Source of the DNA: Paraglaciecola sp. L3A3
GTDB taxonomy: Bacteria; Pseudomonadota; Gammaproteobacteria; Enterobacterales; Alteromonadaceae
Assembly: GCF_009796765.1 (NCBI RefSeq)
Contig: NZ_CP047023.1
Location: 558,001 to 622,000, forward strand
Reading direction: 5' to 3'
DNA length: 64,000 bases
Under the pieces are notes generated by a model. It ran no database searches. It saw only the letters and a list, made by a program, of their open reading frames with translations, and had not been told where the DNA came from. Below, piece by piece: positions 36,408 to 45,571 of this stretch (position 1 is the first letter of the stretch; the number at the start of each line of letters is the position of its first letter). Made by a program: the position numbers and the translations under genes.

Positions 36408-37768
36408 TGCTTACTTCTATAGCATGGCGCAGTTTAATAAGCCGCCGAAAAACTGTATTGCTGACCTTTTTATCTTTAGTTGTGAGTATTAGTGTATTAA
36501 TAAGTGTTGAACACATTCGTTTACAGGCAAAAGAAAGTTTTAACCGGACTATCTCTGGCGTCGACTTAATTGTCGGTGCGCCAAGTGGTGAATTGAACCT
36601 GCTTTTATATTCAATTTTTAGAATGGGTAGCCCGACTAATAGTATCGACTATGACAGTTTCACTATGCTCAAGTCTAATAAGTCGGTTGCATGGGCAGTG
36701 CCAATTTCATTAGGCGATTCTCACCATGGTTTTCGAGTGTTAGGCACCAATACCGACTATTTTACGTATTTTAAATATGCTAATAAAAAACCGTTAACTC
36801 TGAGTCAAGGTAAGGTTTTTTCAAGTGCTTTTGATACTGTAATTGGTGCGGATGTGGCGAAAGAATTAGGTTACCGAGTCGGCGACAAAATAGTGTTATC
36901 TCATGGTATTGGTCACACAAGTTTTGTCCATCATGAGCAAGCGCCTTTTACAATAGCGGGTATTATTGCGGTCACAGGTACACCGGTAGATAAAACGGTG
37001 CATGTTAACCTAGCTGCAATCGAAGCGATTCATTTGCCCCCCAAAGAATTACAACAATTGAAAGAACAAGCTCATGAGCATAGAGATGAGCAGGCTAATC
37101 ATTCCCCTGAGAGTCATTCAACTGATAGTCATGCCCATGAAAACGAACATGAAGAACAACATGCTCATGAAGAAGATCATCCAGCCACTCACGAAAATCA
37201 TCATGATCAACATTCAGCAGAAAAAATTACCGCAGTGTTATTAGGATTAAATAATAAATTTGCTACTTTCACCTTGCAGCGACAAATTAATAATTATCCA
37301 AACGATAGACTAATGGCCGTATTGCCCGGAGTGGCTATGACCCAGTTATGGGGGTTAATGGGTAATGTTGAAAAAATCCTACAGGTGATTGGTTCTTTGG
37401 TCTTGTTAGCATCATTATTTGGTTTAGCCACTATGTTGTTAGCCTCCATGAACGAACGACAAAAGGAAATTGCTGTGTTTCGGGTATTAGGTGCCTCTCC
37501 TATACTGATTGTTTGTTTGGTTATTCTAGAAGCATTAATGATTAGTTTTTTGGCTTTGTGTTGCTCCTTTTTACTGGTTTCATTATCACTGACAGTACTA
37601 GATGATTGGTTAACCACCGAATACGGACTGTTTTTACAGCACAATGTGTTAAATAAAGATTCTATGATCTTGTCTGTAATTATACTTTTGGCCACAAGTA
37701 TCACTGCTTTAGTGCCCGGTTTTGAGGCTTACAAACAGGCTTTACATAGCCAGCTATCAGCTCGTTAA
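36407..37768 (+). CDS. FtsX-type ABC permease with His-rich periplasmic loop
   Basis: 453 residues from the ATG at 36407 (strong ribosome site ACGGAGG); the longer frame from 36365 lies inside the ATPase gene. MacB/FtsX layout: helix about 15-35, large periplasmic domain, then three helices at about 325-350, 375-400 and 420-445. Within the periplasmic domain, residues about 220-273 form a tract with about 15 His and many Asp/Glu, a probable zinc-binding loop not found in ordinary LolCE or MacB. It likely couples ATP use to periplasmic zinc handling with the DUF3299 proteins. Import, export or chaperone exchange cannot be told apart. Confidence 0.88.
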   Translation: MLTSIAWRSLISRRKTVLLTFLSLVVSISVLISVEHIRLQAKESFNRTISGVDLIVGAPSGELNLLLYSIFRMGSPTNSIDYDSFTMLKSNKSVAWAVPISLGDSHHGFRVLGTNTDYFTYFKYANKKPLTLSQGKVFSSAFDTVIGADVAKELGYRVGDKIVLSHGIGHTSFVHHEQAPFTIAGIIAVTGTPVDKTVHVNLAAIEAIHLPPKELQQLKEQAHEHRDEQANHSPESHSTDSHAHENEHEEQHAHEEDHPATHENHHDQHSAEKITAVLLGLNNKFATFTLQRQINNYPNDRLMAVLPGVAMTQLWGLMGNVEKILQVIGSLVLLASLFGLATMLLASMNERQKEIAVFRVLGASPILIVCLVILEALMISFLALCCSFLLVSLSLTVLDDWLTTEYGLFLQHNVLNKDSMILSVIILLATSITALVPGFEAYKQALHSQLSAR

Positions 37769-38023
37769 AACAGATCTTATTTTATAGGTAAATTAAGAGT
37801 TTAGAATAAGAACGGTTTAATTTTTACACTGCTATAGTCTAATAGATTTAACTTTAATATTGATTAAAATAATCAATAACACAATGCTGAAAATAAACTT
37901 ATTTGAAATGAAAGTTTTAGTTACGAATCAAGTTCTTAGTTATGATATCTAAAGCGGGCTTAAGATAAATGTGATGAGCCCCTTAGATACTTTATACAAC
38001 TCACTAAGATGAAAAGGGCAATA

Positions 38024-38221
38024 ATGAGGATAACAAAAAAACAGGTCAAGACCGCAATATTTATTAGTATATTGGTCGGCACAATATTGACCTTAATTAA
38101 TCAAGGTGAAGCGTTTTTTGACGATACAGAGATAAACTGGTTTAAGGTAGTCCTCACCTATATCGTGCCCTTTTGTGTGTCGTTGTATTCTAGCAGCGTG
38201 GCGCGGATGGATATAAAATAA
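38024..38221 (+). CDS. NrtS-like small membrane protein
   Basis: 65 residues from the ATG at 38024, which has an AAAGGG ribosome site 5 bp upstream; an earlier ATG at 38009 has none. Two membrane helices, with the conserved stretch [15 protein letters not shown] and then [21 protein letters not shown]. This matches NrtS, a two-helix protein needed for nitrate/nitrite uptake in some bacteria. It lies 47 bp ahead of a chemotaxis receptor gene. No nitrate reductase is seen nearby, so the substrate here is inferred from family only. Confidence 0.8.
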   Translation: MRITKKQVKTAIFISILVGTILTLINQGEAFFDDTEINWFKVVLTYIVPFCVSLYSSSVARMDIK

Positions 38222-38267
38222 ATTTCTTTTGGATGATTTAACTCGTCCACTTTCAATTGGAGTGATA

Positions 38268-39917
38268 ATGGATATGTTAAATAATTTGAGTATCAATAAA
38301 CGCCTGCTTATTGGTTTTAGTGTGGTGACCTTGCTTATGGTAGTGCTCACTATGGTCGGTATATATCGAGTCAATATGATCGGTAGCACCTTAACCACAA
38401 TGACCGAGGTCAACGTAGTTAAACAACGTAATGCCATTAACTTTCGCGGTAGTGTGCATGACCGCGCAATAGCTATTCGTGATCTAGCGACTGCTAATAC
38501 CCCCGCTAATATTAAAACCCATATTGATGATATTAAACGTTTGACTCAATTTTATGGTGCTTCCCATAAAAAAATGCAGGAAATGAAAGCATCCGGTATA
38601 TTTTTTAGTAGCCAAGAAACTTCGTTGTTACAGCAACTTGATAGCTTACAAGAAAAAACTGAAAGTCTTATACAAGCTGTAATTAAAGCCAAAAGAGCTG
38701 AGTCAAATGATGATGGTTTAGTGTTATTACAAAATGGCGGAGGGCAACTTTTTGTGCAATGGCTCAATACCATAAACTCTTTTATTGATTTACAAGAAAG
38801 TAAGAATATTGCCTCGACCAACGAAATCTTAGAAAACGCCTCTACCTTTAAAATGACTATGTTGCTACTGACACTCAGTGCTTTAGCATTATCAATTTTT
38901 GTCGCTTATATTATTGCTAAAAGCTTTAAAAAGTCATTAGGTGCAGAGCCAGCGGTTGCTGCCGAGTCTCTTAGTCAAATAGCCCAAGGTAATTTGGCTC
39001 AAAAACTCAGTACTCCTTATAACATGAGTATGTTGGCTATCATGGCCAAGATGCAGGAGCGCCTGCGTAATACTGTGCTTGAAATCACTGGGGCTGCGCA
39101 GGATTTAAAAGCCCAATCCTCAATTGTGACAAAAGGCTCTACCGATATAGTTGAACTGGCGCAAGCGCAAGACAAGTTAACTGTCAGTACTCGTACTCGT
39201 CTTGATGAAATTAAAGCAAATATTGTCGATGTATCTGAAACTGCTGCTAAAAATAAAGTCAATGCAAAACGTATGGTAGAAAGAGCACAAAATGGTATTG
39301 ATTCTATGGCTTTGAGTGTAGAAGCGATGCAAAACGTGACTAATACTGTGACTCAGGCGGTAGAGCAAATAAGTAAACTAGAAGAATTAACCAACCAAAT
39401 TGGTGGCATTACTAATGTGATTAATGGTATTTCTGACCAAACTAATTTGTTGGCATTAAATGCCGCGATTGAAGCGGCTCGAGCTGGTGAATCAGGTCGA
39501 GGTTTTGCTGTGGTAGCTGACGAGGTAAGGCAGCTTGCTTTACGCACAGGAGAAGCCACTAGCCAAATCCAAACAACGATAGAAGAAGTACAACAAGAAA
39601 CATCGACTGCGGTCACCGTTATGCAAGATACCTTACCCAAAGTACAAGATGGCCAAACTAAAACCCACAATGCCATGGATTTACTGAAAGAGATTGAAGA
39701 AAACGCCAATAACTCTTTCACCAATGCGACCTTAGTGTCGGATACTGCCACTCAACAAGTTAGTGTGATTGGCTCGATTACAGAGGTTATGGCGCAAATA
39801 GACGAGATAAACAAAAAAGCCGTTTATTCTTTAGAGCAAAACAATACCGCCACCATTGCCTTAGATAATTTGGCAGAAAAACTAAACAAAGAAGTAGGCT
39901 TCTTTAAAACAAGCTAA
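38268..39917 (+). CDS. methyl-accepting chemotaxis protein
   Basis: 549 residues from the ATG at 38268 (GGAG upstream); the frame is open from 38229. Helix 1 at about 12-32, a four-helix-bundle sensor domain (about 33-200), helix 2 at about 200-222 ([20 protein letters not shown]), a short HAMP-like segment and a signalling domain. The hairpin tip contains [21 protein letters not shown] and [15 protein letters not shown], which binds CheA/CheW. Signal unknown. The adjoining NrtS-like gene raises the possibility of sensing nitrate or nitrite, but no ligand motif supports this. A MITE-like element follows 7 bp after the stop. Confidence 0.95.
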   Translation: MDMLNNLSINKRLLIGFSVVTLLMVVLTMVGIYRVNMIGSTLTTMTEVNVVKQRNAINFRGSVHDRAIAIRDLATANTPANIKTHIDDIKRLTQFYGASHKKMQEMKASGIFFSSQETSLLQQLDSLQEKTESLIQAVIKAKRAESNDDGLVLLQNGGGQLFVQWLNTINSFIDLQESKNIASTNEILENASTFKMTMLLLTLSALALSIFVAYIIAKSFKKSLGAEPAVAAESLSQIAQGNLAQKLSTPYNMSMLAIMAKMQERLRNTVLEITGAAQDLKAQSSIVTKGSTDIVELAQAQDKLTVSTRTRLDEIKANIVDVSETAAKNKVNAKRMVERAQNGIDSMALSVEAMQNVTNTVTQAVEQISKLEELTNQIGGITNVINGISDQTNLLALNAAIEAARAGESGRGFAVVADEVRQLALRTGEATSQIQTTIEEVQQETSTAVTVMQDTLPKVQDGQTKTHNAMDLLKEIEENANNSFTNATLVSDTATQQVSVIGSITEVMAQIDEINKKAVYSLEQNNTATIALDNLAEKLNKEVGFFKTS

Positions 39918-39924
39918 TGTTTAA

Positions 39925-40149
39925 TTAACCTGAATTCGGGTTAAGAAGTGTCGTGTACACTTAAAACTTAAAGAGTTAAAAACTCACACTAATTTGGTTT
40001 ACATCAAGGCTTATTTGATGGGGACATTTTTGTGGGTAGCATGGCGAGTTTTCTTACGCAATAGCTTGCTATTGCGTAAGAAAATCCAACCTCGCTAGGC
40101 GCAAGAAGAGTGATAGTCAGAGGCTCGGCTAATCCTGAGTTCAGGTTAA
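39925..40149. mobile_element. MITE-like element A (225 bp)
   Basis: Terminal inverted repeats of about 20 bp: left TTAACCTGAATTCGGGTTAA, right (complement) TTAACCTGAACTCAGGATTA. Inside is a perfect 16-bp stem at 40049-40084 (TTTTCTTACGCAATAG and complement, 4-nt loop). Read in reverse complement, the interior aligns with element B at 49561 (GCGCCTAGCG-GGTTGG, then CATGCTACCCACAAAAATGTCCCC). No coding capacity, so it would need a transposase in trans. It fills most of the 364-bp gap after the chemotaxis gene. Confidence 0.8.
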
Positions 40150-40281
40150 TTAGTATCAGTTACAGTTTTAGCTTAACCAGCGTAATACCCTTAGTAATTG
40201 TTAAATCATGGTTTTATTATAAATAAAAAATGATAGGATAAATGCAACACTTATTTTACAAAAAAACAACAAGAAGGGCTT

Positions 40282-41406
40282 ATGAGAAGATCGACTTCCA
40301 TTATTAGAAAACATCGCGCCGGTGATAAAGTATATTTACCTAGCGATTCTCGAGACAATCAATATATTTTGGCCGAAATCCCGTTAACCGATAAATTATT
40401 GAAAACCTTTGTTGACGATATAGATACCAACAACAAAAAACCTTATCAAAAGTTTTATCAAAAATTAGCTAAGTCGATATTTGAAATCACTGAAAAGCAT
40501 GATGTTAAACATGCCAATTTTGTGGCTAATAATAAATTAGTTCGTGTACGTTATAGCGGTGAACAGCAAGTCTTACACACAGAACAACAGTCATTTTTCT
40601 TTTATTGTCCAAGTCATAATGCGACTTTCAAAGGTTACTATGATGGCGCAGTTAGAGCCCGAAAAATTAAGCTTTTGTTCTTAGCAACGGGTGAAGATCT
40701 TCGTTTAAACAGTGCCGCATTCCATCAGACAATATTTAATGCAGTGAAAGAAATTGCCGCTAAATTCGACTTAGCTGAAGGCGAAATTAAAGTACGTGAT
40801 CACCAACACATTACCTTTGACCTTTTTGCTAAAGAAAAGGGGTTAAACAGCACTATCACTCATTCTTTTAGAGAGATGGCTGATCGTTATCTAAAACAAG
40901 GTTTTGACCTTGGAGACGATCATACTTCGTTAACCTATGCAGTGGCCAGTGTACCAATGGCACGTCGTTTATTAAAAGGTATTGAAGTTGATTATGATGC
41001 AGACCAGCCCTACAAAACTTTGTATGAAAAAATTGAAACTGCCTTTAAATCTGCAGTAGCAAAAAACAACGTAAAACATGCGGTAATGCTTGGCATTAGT
41101 GCATCGCCAATCGTGCGTTATAACACAGAAGATAGCTTAAATTTAAACGGTGAAATTATCGGCATAGGTTTTGATCCTAGCAAAGAAGATAACTTTGTTC
41201 GCTGTATGTGGGATGGCGATACCCTAGTAGATAATATTCGTTTTATTTTCTTCGCTAATGAGCGAGATGAAGCCAACAACAACTATGGTAAATTTGCTAA
41301 CCAATCGGTTCAGACAATCAAAGATTTTGCTGAGCAAGTGAATTGGAAAAAAGCGGACGACGACCTCATTGTGCGTATTCACCAACATATTATGCGTAAA
41401 GTGTAA
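40282..41406 (+). CDS. DUF3083-like protein
   Basis: 374 residues, no signal peptide or membrane helix. The protein has two halves with similar phrasing (LAEIPLTDKLLKTFVDDIDTNNKKPYQKFYQKL and VASVPMARRLLKGIEVDYDADQPYKTLYEKI), and each continues with KHDVKHANFVANN / KNNVKHAVMLGIS. This suggests an internal duplication. It agrees with the DUF3083 family of Shewanella, Colwellia and relatives as I recall it; function unknown. It is monocistronic with a strong terminator at 41435. Confidence 0.72.
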   Translation: MRRSTSIIRKHRAGDKVYLPSDSRDNQYILAEIPLTDKLLKTFVDDIDTNNKKPYQKFYQKLAKSIFEITEKHDVKHANFVANNKLVRVRYSGEQQVLHTEQQSFFFYCPSHNATFKGYYDGAVRARKIKLLFLATGEDLRLNSAAFHQTIFNAVKEIAAKFDLAEGEIKVRDHQHITFDLFAKEKGLNSTITHSFREMADRYLKQGFDLGDDHTSLTYAVASVPMARRLLKGIEVDYDADQPYKTLYEKIETAFKSAVAKNNVKHAVMLGISASPIVRYNTEDSLNLNGEIIGIGFDPSKEDNFVRCMWDGDTLVDNIRFIFFANERDEANNNYGKFANQSVQTIKDFAEQVNWKKADDDLIVRIHQHIMRKV

Positions 41407-41434
41407 CCACTCGAGCTTTTATAGTTTGTAAGTT

Positions 41435-41463
41435 AAAAAGCCTAAACTTTGTTTAGGCTTTTT
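41435..41463 (+). terminator. intrinsic terminator
   Basis: 13-bp stem (AAAAAGCCTAAAC and its complement) with a TTT loop and a seven-T run. It lies 28 bp after the DUF3083-like stop. Confidence 0.92.
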
Positions 41464-41550
41464 TTATTTTAAACACATTATCTATCTTGCAATTGGGCAT
41501 TTCGCCCCTACTATAACCAAGTTCTTGTTAAGTCGGTTTGAATACATTTT

Positions 41551-42078
41551 ATGTGGTTTTGGCGTGCGTTTATTTTTAGCTTAAGTATTGCTCTTTTTGC
41601 AGCAATATCTTCGCCTGCTTGTGCCGCAGATAATACTGCTCCTCTACAACATTCTACAGTTCTTATTTGCGATACCCAGCCAAATACAGACATCTCTGCT
41701 GATTTACTTTTATCTGAGCAAAATAATCTAGCCGACTTTTTGGCTGTAACAGTCAGTGACAAGAAAGACACAAATAAGCAGTCCCCCTATAAAACACCGG
41801 TTTATCAAAGTATATTTCATCTTAATGTCAGTTTGCCAGCCTTTGAGCGTCAAGCTGCTAGCGCATTTGCTACTGTTAGCCAAAATGCCCCCATATTTGC
41901 TTTAGCCTATGAGTTCCTAGCGGAAATTTTAGGTCTTAAACACTTTTTAGCCCCCCTATCCATCAATCGCAATATACCTTGGTATCTGCGTTCTGATCTA
42001 ACCAATAGTCATGGTCGACTAGCCGGTTGGAAAGACGGTAATAGTTTGTACGCCAGTACTATCACTTACCTGAGTTAA
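41551..42078 (+). CDS. secreted protein of unknown function
   Basis: 175 residues with a signal peptide of about 25 residues (ALFAAISSPACA). The mature part shows no recognised domain. It has one more Cys (LICDTQPN) and a segment FALAYEFLAEILGLKHFLAPL that could be a membrane-associated helix, then SHGRLAGWKDGNSLYAST at the end. The gene is followed by a GC palindrome at 42088-42103 and then the secD gene. I cannot name it. Confidence 0.65.
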   Translation: MWFWRAFIFSLSIALFAAISSPACAADNTAPLQHSTVLICDTQPNTDISADLLLSEQNNLADFLAVTVSDKKDTNKQSPYKTPVYQSIFHLNVSLPAFERQAASAFATVSQNAPIFALAYEFLAEILGLKHFLAPLSINRNIPWYLRSDLTNSHGRLAGWKDGNSLYASTITYLS

Positions 42079-42087
42079 TTTGTTCTC

Positions 42088-42103
42088 GCGCTGATATCAG
42101 CGC
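42088..42103. repeat. 16-bp perfect palindrome
   Basis: GCGCTGATATCAGCGC, 9 bp after the stop of the unknown secreted protein. As RNA it could form a small stem before ACTTTATT, a weak terminator candidate, or it could be an operator for secD. Confidence 0.45.
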
Positions 42104-42244
42104 ACTTTATTGCTAATACTATTAGTACTCTGCATTTAGATTTGAGTACTTTATTTTTTCGCGCCGGCGCATTACTTGCGTCTGTGCATGCCATTTGACT
42201 CATAGATTTTGCTGTGGAGCACTTGGTCATTAAAGAGAACGAAT

Positions 42245-44173
42245 ATGCGAAACGTTACAAAAAAGCCCAATCAAACTTGGCAAATTTTAGTGATTATTAT
42301 CACTGTGTTGATCCTAGGTCTAAATGCCATCCCCACTTTATACGGTAACCATAATGCCTTATTGATTAGTGCCGTTAACAGAAGTGAATCTGTGCCCAGT
42401 CCACAACAACTGCGTACGCTTATGCAGCAAGAACAGATCCAAGTAGAACAAATTATTAATGGTCAAACTGACAGTAAAATTGTGATTTCAGGTGATGACG
42501 AAATACTGCTGCGTGCCCAACAACAGCTTAAAACACAGCTAGGTGACAACTATCAGGTGGGTTTAAGTAATCAATCTGCTGCGCCAAAATGGCTACAAGA
42601 TTTAGGTATGTCGCCTATTAAGCTGGGTTTGGACTTAAGTGGTGGTGTGTTATTTGTCTTAGAAGTGGATACTCAAAAAGCCGAGCAAGAACGTTTAGCT
42701 AATGTAAAAGATCAGGCTCTACAACTTATCCATGATAAAGGTCTACGGGGCATAAGTATGAAAATAGCCTCGGTAGATAACAATACGGCTGAGGTTGCCA
42801 GTCAGCAGGCTAGCCAGCTCAAACAAGCCAGCTCGGAAAATCAAATTAACCTGCATTTCCCAAGTCGCAATAGTAGTCAATTAAAAGCTGTGATTAATCA
42901 ATTACAAGGTGATTTACCGGGTATAACTTATGTGCAACAGGACGAAAGCAGCGCTAGCCTGAGCTTTTCAGAATCAAGCATCACCAGCTTTCATCAAGAG
43001 ATCATGGTCCAAGCACTGACGACATTACGCGGGCGTATCGAAGAGTTAGGTATTACCGAAGCGGTAACCCAGCGCCAAGGTAAAAATCGGATTCGTATTG
43101 AGTTACCTGGAGTGAAAGATCCTGAGCAAGCTAAACGTATTATAGGTGCCACTGCTGCATTAGATTTTTATGCCATAGCTGTTAGTGACACAGTCAGCGC
43201 TAAACACTTTACTGATGAGAATGGGCGGCGTTTACGAGTTGCCCCTAAGTCTATATTTACTGGTTCAAATATTGAAAATGCGAGTGCTGGGCGAGACGAA
43301 ATGGGTATGGCTCAGGTCAATCTGTCACTTGACAGTATTGGTGGCAAAAAGATGTCTGCCTTTTCGAAGGACAATATAGGTAAACCTATGGTCACTGTGT
43401 TTTCTGAATACCACAAAAATAGCGAAGATAAAATGGTCAAAAGCAGCAAGGTGATTAGTGTTGCTACTATCCAAAGTCAGTTAGGCAATCGCTTTAGTAT
43501 CTCTAATTTAGACAGTCCACAGGCCGCGGCAGATCTAGCCTTGTTACTTAGAGCGGGATCGCTCGACGCACCTATTACTATTGTGCAGCAACGTACCATT
43601 CAAGCCTCTCTTGGCCAAAATAACGTCAGTAACGGCATCATGGCATTGGCTATTGGTTTAGGTATCACTCTTACATTTATGGGCTTGTGGTATCGCAAAC
43701 TAGGGCTTATTGCCAATCTTAGTTTAGTGCTAAACCTAGTGTGCTTATTAGGTTTAATGGCTTTATTACCAAATGTTGTACTGACTTTACCTGGTATTGC
43801 CGGACTGGTATTAACCGTGGGCATGGCGGTAGATACCAATGTACTTATTTTTGAGCGAATTAAAGAGGAAAGGCTACGAGGTAGAAGTAACTTTATGGCC
43901 ATCGAAGCAGGTTACAAAGGCGCATTCACAACCATTTTAGATGCAAACGTAACGACTATGATCACCGCACTTATTTTGCTGAGCATTGGTTACGGCCCAG
44001 TGAAAGGTTTTGCTATGACCTTAAGTTTAGGCATTTTAACCAGTATGTTTACTGGCGTGTTTGTGGCCCACGTACTGACCTATTTTGTTAAACCTAACAT
44101 TCTTGTAAAACAAAAAGCTGTAAAACATAAAACTGTAAAACAAAAAGCCGTAACACATAAGGAGTCAATCTAA
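42245..44173 (+). CDS. secD: protein translocase subunit SecD (paralogue)
   Basis: 642 residues from the ATG at 42245, preceded by AAAGAGAAC; the frame is open from 42209. N-terminal helix (about 14-34), periplasmic domain with PIKLGLDLSGGVLFVLEVD and GRIEELGITEAVTQRQGKNRIRI, and five C-terminal helices (about 470-625) with DTNVLIFERIKEE and GYKGAFTTILDANVTT. SecD and SecF use the proton gradient to pull preproteins through SecYEG. The tail ends in a Lys-rich repeat (KQKAVKHKTVKQKAVTHK). No yajC is adjacent, so this is probably the second SecDF set common in this order. It overlaps secF by one base. Confidence 0.93.
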   Translation: MRNVTKKPNQTWQILVIIITVLILGLNAIPTLYGNHNALLISAVNRSESVPSPQQLRTLMQQEQIQVEQIINGQTDSKIVISGDDEILLRAQQQLKTQLGDNYQVGLSNQSAAPKWLQDLGMSPIKLGLDLSGGVLFVLEVDTQKAEQERLANVKDQALQLIHDKGLRGISMKIASVDNNTAEVASQQASQLKQASSENQINLHFPSRNSSQLKAVINQLQGDLPGITYVQQDESSASLSFSESSITSFHQEIMVQALTTLRGRIEELGITEAVTQRQGKNRIRIELPGVKDPEQAKRIIGATAALDFYAIAVSDTVSAKHFTDENGRRLRVAPKSIFTGSNIENASAGRDEMGMAQVNLSLDSIGGKKMSAFSKDNIGKPMVTVFSEYHKNSEDKMVKSSKVISVATIQSQLGNRFSISNLDSPQAAADLALLLRAGSLDAPITIVQQRTIQASLGQNNVSNGIMALAIGLGITLTFMGLWYRKLGLIANLSLVLNLVCLLGLMALLPNVVLTLPGIAGLVLTVGMAVDTNVLIFERIKEERLRGRSNFMAIEAGYKGAFTTILDANVTTMITALILLSIGYGPVKGFAMTLSLGILTSMFTGVFVAHVLTYFVKPNILVKQKAVKHKTVKQKAVTHKESI

Positions 44174-45159
44174 TGCAGACAAAAATAATGAATAATCAAG
44201 CCACGATCACTGATAATAAAGTTGACTCTGAACTGGCAGAAATAGTTGACCAACCATTAACTCGATTCAGTCGCTATCGTTTGGCTGGCTTTTATTTGGC
44301 TATCACCTTGATGATATTTTCGGTTATTGGGCTTGGATTTAAGGGCTTAAATTTAGGTTTAGATTTTACTGGTGGTTACATGACAGAGTTCACCACTTCA
44401 CAAAGTATTAGCAAAGATAAAATGCAAGAGCAGTTGGCTAATCAATTGTCTGGCGACTTTGAACTAAACAGTAATACAGCCAATAACCAATGGACAATTC
44501 GCCAAGCCGATGGCGCAGCTGATGTCATTGATAAAACCTGGTTACATACTTTTGCCAGCCAAACTGGTCACCATATTACTCCCCAAGATTCTGTGTATAT
44601 TGGTTCACAAGTGGGCTCAGAATTAATCGACAGTGGTGGTTTGGCTTTAGTTGTAGCAGCAATCGCTATGATGGTCTATTTGACTTGGCGCTTTGAGTGG
44701 CGTTTGGCCTGTGGCTCTTTACTGGCCTTAGTGCACGATGTGCTGGTGGTACTGGGATTATTTGCTTGGCTCGGCTTGCCCTTTGATTTAACGGTACTGG
44801 CCAGTGTGTTGGCTATTATTGGTTATTCCCTAAATGACTCTATTGTTATTGGCGATAAATTACGTGAAATCATGTGTTTAAAAAGCAATATGAATATGAG
44901 TGGCATTATCGACACCGCAGTTAAATCTACACTGACTCGATCACTTATTACTTCAGGTACAACTTTAGCGACAATCGCTGCTATTTGGATATTTGGCGGA
45001 CAGCCTTTGCAAGGTTTTGCTATTGGTCTTTTTGCCGGTGTCATATTTGGTACTCTATCGTCTATTGCGTTATCAGCTACTATCCCAGAACTGATTGGCT
45101 TGCACCCACACTTCTATCACCACAAGGAGCAAGAATTGTTGCTCAACGAAGAACCATAA
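44173..45159 (+). CDS. secF: protein translocase subunit SecF (paralogue)
   Basis: 328 residues. Helix 1 at about 40-58, signature GLNLGLDFTGGYMTEF, periplasmic domain to about 150, then five helices with LVHDVLVVLGLFAWLGLPFDL, AIIGYSLNDSIVIGDKLRE and TLTRSLITSGTTLATIAAIWIFGG. All standard SecF features are present. Start overlaps the secD stop (TAATG). An intrinsic terminator follows at 45198. Confidence 0.95.
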   Translation: MQTKIMNNQATITDNKVDSELAEIVDQPLTRFSRYRLAGFYLAITLMIFSVIGLGFKGLNLGLDFTGGYMTEFTTSQSISKDKMQEQLANQLSGDFELNSNTANNQWTIRQADGAADVIDKTWLHTFASQTGHHITPQDSVYIGSQVGSELIDSGGLALVVAAIAMMVYLTWRFEWRLACGSLLALVHDVLVVLGLFAWLGLPFDLTVLASVLAIIGYSLNDSIVIGDKLREIMCLKSNMNMSGIIDTAVKSTLTRSLITSGTTLATIAAIWIFGGQPLQGFAIGLFAGVIFGTLSSIALSATIPELIGLHPHFYHHKEQELLLNEEP

Positions 45160-45197
45160 AGATTCACCCATATTTAGTTTTTTAAGGTGTTTTTAAT

Positions 45198-45218
45198 GCC
45201 CGCAGTTGCGGGCGTTTT
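45198..45218 (+). terminator. intrinsic terminator of secDF
   Basis: Stem GCCCGC-AGTT-GCGGGC followed by GTTTT, 39 bp after the secF stop. Confidence 0.9.
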
Positions 45219-45479
45219 GGGTAGATATATTGGGCTCGTTGGTTTGTGTTTACGCAAACGTTAAGTTAAGCCCCAGCCCAATATTATCTTACGATAAAGC
45301 TAGGATGATGATTTTAATCATGTGAAGTTTCTTACACTTAGCTTAATAGTTTATAGAAAATTTTATTGATGTTTTCTACATAATTTATATCTTAGCTTGT
45401 CATATAAGCTTATTACTTTTGTCATTTTTAAGACACCTAATTGTCACAAAAACTGGTCATCCTCCCCTCCGTGATTTTA

Positions 45480-45520
45480 ACAACCACTGGTCAGATTATA
45501 AATTTCTGACCAGTGGTTGT
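45480..45520. promoter_or_regulatory. 16-bp perfect stem-loop, candidate operator
   Basis: Arms ACAACCACTGGTCAGA and complement around a 9-nt AT loop, 51 bp before the receptor start. The core ACTGGTCA occurs a third time at 45451-45458. TGGTCAGA...TCTGACCA resembles the half-sites of GntR/FadR-family repressors, so a substrate-responsive operator is likely. A terminator or RNA attenuator is the alternative. Confidence 0.6.
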
Positions 45521-45571
45521 GTCACTGCGTTTTATTTCTGATGAACAATTTAATTTAATCAAGGTGAACCC

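Larger units (their letters stand above)
45160..45571. other. intergenic region, 412 bp
   Basis: Holds the secDF terminator (45198-45218), an AT-rich stretch, and a 16-bp perfect stem-loop (45480-45520) just ahead of the TonB receptor. No ORF is supported. Confidence 0.55.

Noticed and set aside
40049..40084. Strong hairpin as the terminator of the chemotaxis gene
   Set aside because: It lies in the middle of MITE-like element A, about 130 bp past the stop, and has a counterpart position in element B, so it belongs to the element.
39921..40157. Target-site duplication around element A
   Set aside because: The flanks (TTTAA and TTAGT) are only TTA-like and merge with the element ends, so no duplication can be claimed.
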